A DNA stretch of 11,612 nt from CAYYGL01 sp964471235 (lineage in GTDB: Bacteria; Calditrichota; Calditrichia; RBG-13-44-9; J075): the NCBI GenBank assembly GCA_964471235.1, contig CAYYGL010000155.1:1-11612 (forward strand), in the 5' to 3' direction. A program made the translations under genes and the position numbers. The notes under the pieces were generated by a model. That model was not told the DNA's origin and made no database searches. It saw only the letters and a program-made list of their open reading frames with translations. Below are positions 9,001-11,612 of this stretch, in pieces; within the stretch, counting starts at the first letter, position 1, and each line of letters starts with the position of its first letter.

Positions 9001-9350
9001 AGGATGGAGCGAATTCCTTCAAAATTGAACTGCTCTCCATTGTTCAGGACCAGAACATATTCATCGTCATAGAACAGGTAAAAATGAGTGCTGTCTGCAT
9101 CCACTGCATTCTGGATCAGCTCGTATACCACCTGGGTATCTTTTGCCATATCCAGAAAACTGTTCAGGAAGTTCCCTTTCCGGATATCGGCTTTGTCTCC
9201 GTGATAAATATGGAAGAAACCGTAGATCTTTTTCTGATCCGGAAGCGTTTTCTTCTGCCCGACAAAATGTTCGTTGCGATTTTCGTCCTTGAGGTCGTTT
9301 ACCTCTTCCTTATAATACGTTCGAAATTCCCGAATATCTTTAATAAACAT
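2991..9350 (-). CDS. giant sacsin-like ATPase fused to a DarT-like ADP-ribosyltransferase
   Basis: A 2119-residue cytoplasmic protein, probably a defence effector. The ATG at 9350 is chosen over the in-frame GTG at 9362 because GGGAGG (9360-9355) sits 4 bases before it. Residues about 66-142 form a GHKL/Hsp90-like ATPase domain of the sacsin type: N-box ELIQNAVDA (77-85), NNG at 103-105, GSSTK (120-124) and IGKFGIGFK (130-138). Residues about 372-412 (FPNFYLFFPL, then VHSNAFY and HRNNL) match the second half of sacsin-type modules. Residues about 420-1690 show no catalytic domain that I recognise. Residues about 1700-1890 resemble DarT: YHYTH (1706-1710), RFYFRP (1758-1763) and RASQQEFLVEG, with E1854 as likely catalytic glutamate. 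A beta-rich part (about 1893-1998) and a polar, disordered tail ending in lysines follow. It appears monocistronic, with no antitoxin beside it. The ATPase assignment is firm and the DarT assignment good; the defence role is inferred. Confidence 0.9.
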   Translation of the reverse strand: MFIKDIREFRTYYKEEVNDLKDENRNEHFVGQKKTLPDQKKIYGFFHIYHGDKADIRKGNFLNSFLDMAKDTQVVYELIQNAVDADSTHFYLFYDDEYVLVLNNGEQFNFEGIRSILNVGSSTKDEHSDIGKFGIGFKLVHRLIGESSGINELTTEYSGPILFSWAEKSQFEELLNLKSLKEIQPKSQKYQSVLDKEKEIEQHECLDKEPWFFKILVTNFPCQPDEEVYDIDYNLTKDLFNETEVLKLVEWLNLYKDKIDLSEFSCGSLFFLKLGKGKRSYLEDENLDQGLRISLSVLNKTAEVSGKRGLRYVYLNSDTPIEPADLEFEKFTFTPDSREYEYIAPMRLEGEEKTNIEILFGYCRDYRQSIQLIKGFPNFYLFFPLADEVHNLHFIVHSNAFYNGSHRNNLHVGGEGNDKSQFGINERLLETFADKLIEKLDTYKQLDREKYLAIYAALLLSGKATERHKRWVDKPLYEPLLAYIQDNIPTQSGNNQWCLPEQYVRIKRTDLALQPPDFGISEVEWFYWTDEQLISQASLFNENGNEKIDSKLSLRDWTIRDIISALESDDQLERFNQWIRKIEKTNPDEFYTLLIEINDNIGYNPPESFTNKFLSLKLFKFAERFYSVNELAGKEHRNKIFLMEHIEEIKTELELLGFTLSEVNFSDDMFRRVRFIVGKRLPYLHKDEILLEMIQQAILEKESSLAIQQKKNLLAIFIQNFDRKLREKLPGLILFHNITGELKPLNRLLPHVTFEYPKWLHSFMINEEEYCPDLQEDYFVQTENIFKDIIFENWENLILSPEVRKDIPSFYGEVIDFFNFKSKENPYLSGKPYIFINNEVGFVPKQEVFYHELLTEEVFRDDPDLQNAIRKLTGKQLPNKDIVAYLRQPPFQTSPDYFKNTDIKKGAVLSGSEVVSLLKFTRMKHEPFFMLFYIEKTEHPDQFLVSPREEKYQCYIEPEKPRLRNFIESQEKLKNYLKILPEQFFAPNAPNEGILKESAIYKLLLNPEIIKSLSLESSSELVDVFAESNHRSASLRYLSMLSNIIIKEGKTYTRETYLHKLFTLASRYLGEKGAEEFQQNFHEKVYIQDKQGNVRRIGEIAENNTISFTNEQSGKTLSLDLSTILPRFRETSGLMDAIMNQFVDFNDKEKLKKTIFKVGAAKRKSAILKELQQNYKVLENAHQLAFVVMYAYQQKELAKALSVFKHFQVKTLSGNTNLAQGCFYIRELSFGSPSHILSGYDGIEDLLHLNSETPAISLNGIPLIALYSYFDKNRYICPPVAETNQNDTSSKLALFSDIYEKWQNRKPSSVKFVTTDYQRLFDRQGKVVVSFETLFGFNPTQKVYPGEFAFQSDAPRESEELPGWILNWIRQKDIDEKLQFLRALGVNIYDSMVIKLRGSFKKINDFPVEEMAKKFSGQTHLLLNTLKWLANNENIVLSTPAELELVKEIYRLINPEDAPNIPYLTVHSIKGNQIFCRVEWTDHKLFSFRLKELSTQLHQYQPMVSLEQVFNTVREHGGRLICLDFYPQNWQEIAATPVVITQRLHIEQIQKEGTELRRLFYRSWKEALNNRFQIFTYADAVPYHLLINGYPCAVIHRNQPDIDEETGIICITNASSKGMMQQLDRIINRAGFTREVLNLLEEKYRSEAKELERMYADLHKAPSADELKQVEAQNSTFFGKREREDFRSKLLQLLNSQNSRWKGYIYHYTHLENAAQILQDRLLLNRNDLENDPEKHFKDSAGAALLHETHPNVMGCARFYFRPLTPSQWHVEALGRGILPGAPKCPVPVFFKIGLEDVLTRYEPSCYLSNGSLATVWALAGGTYDFLKKFDFQNVYKNYGEVDFHTYLRASQQEFLVEGKLYLDDLTVEIICRNEQDKLALIDLIGKEHPAVQNIVVDPTYFFNENPTVMIDSSADSVSASIVGKQKVNGYLRFSSNQSKETPPLKIDADTEFTVHVGKEVGYSIYFVDESEEWLVYSYHPLSSFKELSSTELETVTRNGFSSKNGEGYMKPESREENTVAVQPEETSSENTPPVKIDDVPRNGNGIKYENSHEVLREAEHEVATADIEAAGGSSSRLDNYRPYLRHRKTLGEKISEGWLSRVLAKLSGKKEKRKNKGQ

Positions 9351-9386
9351 GATGCCTCCCACAGCGTTAACTTCGAAAATCCTTTT

Positions 9387-9417
9387 TTATAACTGAACCA
9401 TCCCTGGAATAAAACAA
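9387..9417 (-). promoter_or_regulatory. candidate promoter of the giant gene
   Basis: On the minus strand TTGTTT (9417-9412) is followed after 19 bases by TTATAA (9392-9387), with the start codon about 36 bases further on. The spacer is longer than ideal and the -35 match is partial. It sits in the 103-base gap after the hemerythrin gene, which fits separate transcription of the giant gene, but read-through from the upstream operon cannot be excluded. Confidence 0.25.
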
Positions 9418-9453
9418 CAGAACTGATGCGGTGATCCGATTGTGTCGCTTCCA

Positions 9454-9874
9454 TTAATTGGTATGGACACAGGTGCTTAATTGACCGTCTACTTTTTTGA
9501 TATGTTTCACCAGCCATTCGGTTAATTCCTGGTACATGCGCAGGGCGATATCCTCGGAACCGCCGCTGACTTTATATTCTTCCTGAAATTGCTCGAAGGT
9601 GCGGATAAAATATCCATGGGCTTTTTTGTTTATTTCCGCCGCCGGGCACCGAAGGCGGTCCATGCATTGTTCCTCCCGATCAAAATGCCATACGGTGTAA
9701 TATTTCAGGAGATTTAATATCTTTCCGATTGACTTGTCAGTCACGCCCTGTTCANNNNNNNNNNGCATCCGCCAGCTCGTTGATGATATCTACCAGGTAG
9801 CGGTGTTGCACATCTACCGCACGATTTCCGGTGTTTAGTGAATCATCCCAATCCAGCCTGAGGGAACCCTGCAT
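9454..9874 (-). CDS. bacteriohemerythrin (contains assembly gap)
   Basis: A non-heme di-iron protein of the hemerythrin family that binds O2 or acts in O2/NO sensing or iron handling. The start at 9874 has GGAGG 8 bases upstream (a second in-frame ATG at 9880 is too close to it) and begins MQGSLRLDWDDSLNTGN with VDVQH, the typical N-terminus. The gene is interrupted by ten Ns at 9755-9764. If these are removed the frame is continuous (136 residues), joining GAT-GC to T-GAA. The expected ligands then appear as H24, H60, E64, H83, H121 and D126, and the 36-residue H24-H60 distance matches characterised bacteriohemerythrins. The position of the usual fourth His is Asn79 (CPAAEINKKAH), a variant I believe is seen in a bacterial subfamily. 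It starts 27 bases after the V4R-like gene and is probably in one operon with it. Confidence 0.9.
9755..9764. other. assembly gap (10 Ns)
   Basis: Ten undetermined bases inside the hemerythrin gene. The number is a placeholder: taken literally it shifts the reading frame, while deleting all ten restores it and gives canonical ligand spacing. The flanks therefore probably abut, or are separated by a multiple of three bases. Confidence 0.95.
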
Positions 9875-9901
9875 GGTCATTTCCTCCTTCCTCTCAATCA
9901 A

Positions 9902-10441
9902 TTAAAGTTCTTTCACAAAAATAAATTTACATTTTTCTTCCTTGATATTTCGGTCAACCCATTTGATAGATTTGACATCCTCTTCCAGCACACGGATAAA
10001 GCCTTCAATAAAACCCCACCCCGCCCAGCAAACACAGTGTTCAATCGGTTTGAGACCCTGTTTATTCAAAATTTCATAAAACACGCAGTTGCAGATATAG
10101 GCGTCCTGGCGGGTTCGTTCTATCTTATAAGCAAATCCAAATGTGTTTAAACCGCTTTCCAGGAGTCCTTCCCATTGATCCTTCTCGTGGTTCTTAATTA
10201 ATTCCTTCGCCACTTCGCGACCCAACTGCCGGATGGTGGCGTAAGAACCTTTGTCTCCAAAAAGGCTTTGAATTTTATCGGCAAAGGCAAAAACGATGTC
10301 TTTACCGCTCAACTCTTCGCCGCTTTCCTTCATGGTTCTGAGAACGGAATCCACCGCTTTATCACCAATAATTCCTCTGGATAATTGAATTAATGTGTTG
10401 ATAACTTCTTCATTAATCTGTCCTTTAACTTGATTGCTCAT
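9902..10441 (-). CDS. V4R-like cysteine-rich protein
   Basis: A 179-residue soluble protein. The N-terminal third is helical. The rest resembles V4R/hydrocarbon-binding or methanogen-output-like domains, with RQLGREVAKEL (71-81), a LNTFGFAY segment, then ICNCVFYEIL, HCVCWAGWGFIEGF and a final KCKFIF. Cys117, Cys119, His135, Cys136, Cys138 and Cys171 cluster in the part that usually binds a small ligand or metal, so metal or heme binding is possible but not shown. V4R domains usually act as small-molecule sensors. The start at 10441 has AGGA 6 bases upstream (10451-10448). It lies between a roadblock protein and a hemerythrin in the same direction, which suggests a sensory or regulatory module. 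The fold assignment is moderate; the ligand is unknown. Confidence 0.8.
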   Translation of the reverse strand: MSNQVKGQINEEVINTLIQLSRGIIGDKAVDSVLRTMKESGEELSGKDIVFAFADKIQSLFGDKGSYATIRQLGREVAKELIKNHEKDQWEGLLESGLNTFGFAYKIERTRQDAYICNCVFYEILNKQGLKPIEHCVCWAGWGFIEGFIRVLEEDVKSIKWVDRNIKEEKCKFIFVKEL

Positions 10442-10464
10442 GGTTCTTCCTTTCTATTTTTGAC

Positions 10465-10504
10465 GATTTGTTCATTCACCCCAAATGGCGCTGTTGAACA
10501 AATC
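10465..10504. repeat. perfect 10-bp inverted repeat in operon spacer
   Basis: GATTTGTTCA (10465-10474) and TGAACAAATC (10495-10504) are exact reverse complements separated by 20 bases. They lie in the 102-base spacer between the roadblock and V4R-like genes. No U-tract follows on the minus strand, so it is not a standard terminator. It may be an operator, or an mRNA structure that sets the ratio of the two products. A smaller dyad AACGAA/TTCGTT lies at 10520-10536. Confidence 0.5.
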
Positions 10505-10543
10505 TGTTGGTGAGTGGATAACGAAAAGAATTCGTTTCTGTAC

Positions 10544-10915
10544 TTACAGGATTTTTTGCAGGTCCTCGACCGTTCGCCGCAATTCCAGAAAAAGCAACCC
10601 CAGTTTTACCTTCTCGCTGGTAATTGCAATCAACACCGCATCGGCACCCACATTCATTAACACCACGTATCCGTTGGCGCCTTTTACAAACACCTGGCGA
10701 ATATCGCCGCGGTCCAATTCATCCGCGCTTCTTTCGCCCAGGGAAAGCAGTGCCGCACACATAGCACCAACACGGTCTTCTTCAGCTTCCGAGGGCAAAA
10801 TAGAAGCCATGATCAATCCATCAGTACTGGCAACGGCAATACCCTCAACATCGGGGGTGTTGGTTTGAAAACTTTTTAACGCATTCTGGAGTCTTTGAGA
10901 AGTGGATTGTGCCAT
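10544..10915 (-). CDS. roadblock/LC7 domain protein (MglB-like)
   Basis: A 123-residue protein made of a single roadblock/LC7 domain, the fold of MglB and dynein light chains. Such proteins dimerise and often act as GTPase regulators or signalling scaffolds. Family features are clear: PDVEGIAVASTDGLIMAS (21-38), ALLSLGERSADELDRGDI (55-72), GYVVLMNVGADAVLIAI (82-98) and LGLLFLELRR (105-114). Length is normal. AAGGAGA upstream of the start at 10915 gives good spacing. No Ras-like or MglA GTPase is found in this window, so its partner must be elsewhere, or it may work with the V4R-like protein encoded 102 bases downstream. It is the first gene of the probable three-gene minus-strand operon. Confidence 0.95.
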   Translation of the reverse strand: MAQSTSQRLQNALKSFQTNTPDVEGIAVASTDGLIMASILPSEAEEDRVGAMCAALLSLGERSADELDRGDIRQVFVKGANGYVVLMNVGADAVLIAITSEKVKLGLLFLELRRTVEDLQKIL

Positions 10916-11019
10916 TCATCTCTCCTTTTTGTAATGGAATGAACGTTATGATTTTAGACGGATTTTGCCTGTTACTTACCTCTATACCAATTAAGGCATA
11001 AAAATCCCGTTCGCTCTTG

Positions 11020-11044
11020 GTCTTTTGAAAAGACAATCAAAAGA
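11020..11044. repeat. overlapping palindromes upstream of roadblock operon
   Basis: GTCTTTTGAAAAGAC (11020-11034) is a 15-base palindrome with one central base. Its TCTTTTGA (11021-11028) also pairs with TCAAAAGA at 11037-11044. The two pairings exclude each other. The position about 105 bases before the roadblock start suits a regulator-binding site. Confidence 0.45.
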
Positions 11045-11077
11045 ACCGAATAAAAAAATTTATGGAAATTTAAACTA

Positions 11078-11101
11078 AGAAGGGATATGACACTCCCTTC
11101 T
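11078..11101. repeat. 8-bp inverted repeat
   Basis: AGAAGGGA (11078-11085) and TCCCTTCT (11094-11101) are exact reverse complements with an 8-base spacer. It could be a regulatory dyad or a hairpin. No T-run follows closely enough to call it a terminator. Confidence 0.4.
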
Positions 11102-11351
11102 CCCAACTCGCCATTACTCCAACATCCTTTTTGAGGGCTTCTGAGCAGTGTTCCCTTGTATTGATTTAAACGATTCTTTTCTCAATTTAAATCCGAAACA
11201 ATTCACACACGAATGCCCGCAGCCTGCTAATTGTCATCCTGACATTTTCTCCCAAGCAGTGATACTAAATACCAAGTGCAAAATGTTACTTGTTTCGATA
11301 AATTTTTTTATGAAATAAATCACAGATTAAAAGGTTGCAAAATTAAATAAT

Positions 11352-11376
11352 CTGTAATAACTTGTTTTTATTACAG
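11352..11376. repeat. 9-bp operator-like dyad
   Basis: CTGTAATAA (11352-11360) and TTATTACAG (11368-11376) are exact reverse complements separated by 7 bases. The 25-base length and AT-rich half-sites resemble a dimeric transcription-factor operator. The regulator is unknown. Confidence 0.45.
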
Positions 11377-11545
11377 TAACAGTTGCGGTCTTGGCGCTGT
11401 AACCGGAATGCATATTCTGTTCAACGGTTCGGGCAGATGCCGGGAAAAACGGTTCAGAAAGATAATACAACACCACTCCTTTCCCTGTATGCCGGGGATT
11501 TGGCTCCGGCTTAGCCTCCGGCAGATTTTCCTACACTTACCCTAG

Positions 11546-11570
11546 GACCCACGGTTGGGTCATTTTCTTT
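11546..11570 (+). terminator. terminator-like hairpin near right edge
   Basis: GACCCA (11546-11551) and TGGGTC (11556-11561) form a 6-bp stem with a CGGT loop, followed by ATTTTCTTT on the plus strand. It looks like an intrinsic terminator, but no plus-strand gene is seen before it in the window, so it may belong to a short RNA or a repeat element. Confidence 0.35.
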
Positions 11571-11612
11571 CGAGTTCAACATTTTCTGTTGCTCGCTTCC
11601 CGGCGTTTGGCA

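Larger units (their letters stand above)
10916..11612. other. long intergenic region rich in inverted repeats
   Basis: No gene is supported here. The part up to about 11400 is AT-rich and must hold the promoter of the roadblock operon, but I cannot pick it with confidence. It contains three perfect inverted repeats, listed separately, that may be operator sites. From about 11490 the sequence turns GC-rich, with repeated CTCCGGC/CCGGC words and a terminator-like hairpin, which suggests the edge of another locus or a dispersed repeat. A minus-strand frame open from the right edge to 11511 (33 codons) has no recognisable protein features. Confidence 0.5.

Noticed and set aside
4091..9072. Several short open frames on both strands inside the giant gene
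   Set aside because: They are shadows of the 2119-codon gene, without family matches or credible ribosome binding sites.
9454..9874. Frameshifted hemerythrin pseudogene
   Set aside because: The frame change is caused only by the placeholder Ns; the sequence on both sides is intact and joins in frame when they are removed.
11511..11612. Minus-strand partial open frame at the right edge
   Set aside because: 33 codons, no identifiable domain, and the region looks like repeat or hairpin sequence.
1..11612. CRISPR array, tRNA, rRNA or insertion sequence
   Set aside because: No regularly spaced direct repeats, no tRNA-like cloverleaf and no transposase-like protein were seen on either strand.

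Overview
The window looks like part of a draft or metagenome-derived bacterial scaffold. It contains a run of ten Ns, strong Shine-Dalgarno sites and about 50% GC. The gene content is a FloA-type flotillin followed by a small membrane-anchored protein, an Asp-box beta-propeller lipoprotein, roadblock/LC7 and V4R-like proteins, and a hemerythrin. This resembles Calditrichota/KSB1-like or other FCB-group bacteria, but the taxonomic guess is only tentative.

Left part (1-2990, plus strand): after about 300 bases without a convincing gene there is a tight three-gene cluster. It holds floA (membrane scaffold), a 182-residue single-pass membrane protein with an acidic, proline-rich linker, and a probable lipoprotein whose body is a beta-propeller with at least four Asp-box motifs. 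The genes are separated by 1 base and then overlap by 11 bases, so they are almost certainly one transcript. A short hairpin followed by a T-rich stretch ends this unit, inside the 3' end of the opposing gene.

Centre (2991-9350, minus strand): one giant gene of 2119 codons dominates the window. Its N-terminus is a sacsin-like Hsp90/GHKL-type ATPase domain. A long central part has no recognised catalytic domain. Near the C-terminus (about residues 1700-1890) there is a domain that closely resembles DarT, the NAD+-dependent ADP-ribosyltransferase that modifies thymidine in single-stranded DNA, including a plausible catalytic Glu. A short beta-rich segment and a disordered, lysine-rich tail follow. 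I read this as a single-protein ATPase sensor fused to a DNA-modifying toxin, a plausible defence or abortive-infection protein. No DarG-like antitoxin is seen next to it. This is the most interesting element of the window.

Right part (9454-10915, minus strand): three genes are transcribed in the order roadblock/LC7 protein, V4R-like cysteine-rich protein, bacteriohemerythrin. They look like a small sensory or regulatory module. The hemerythrin is interrupted by the N run, but removing the Ns exactly restores its reading frame and the canonical spacing of iron ligands, so the gene is probably intact.

Far right (10916-11612): about 700 bases without a supported gene. They contain several perfect inverted repeats and one terminator-like hairpin, which may form the regulatory region of the roadblock operon and the edge of the next locus.
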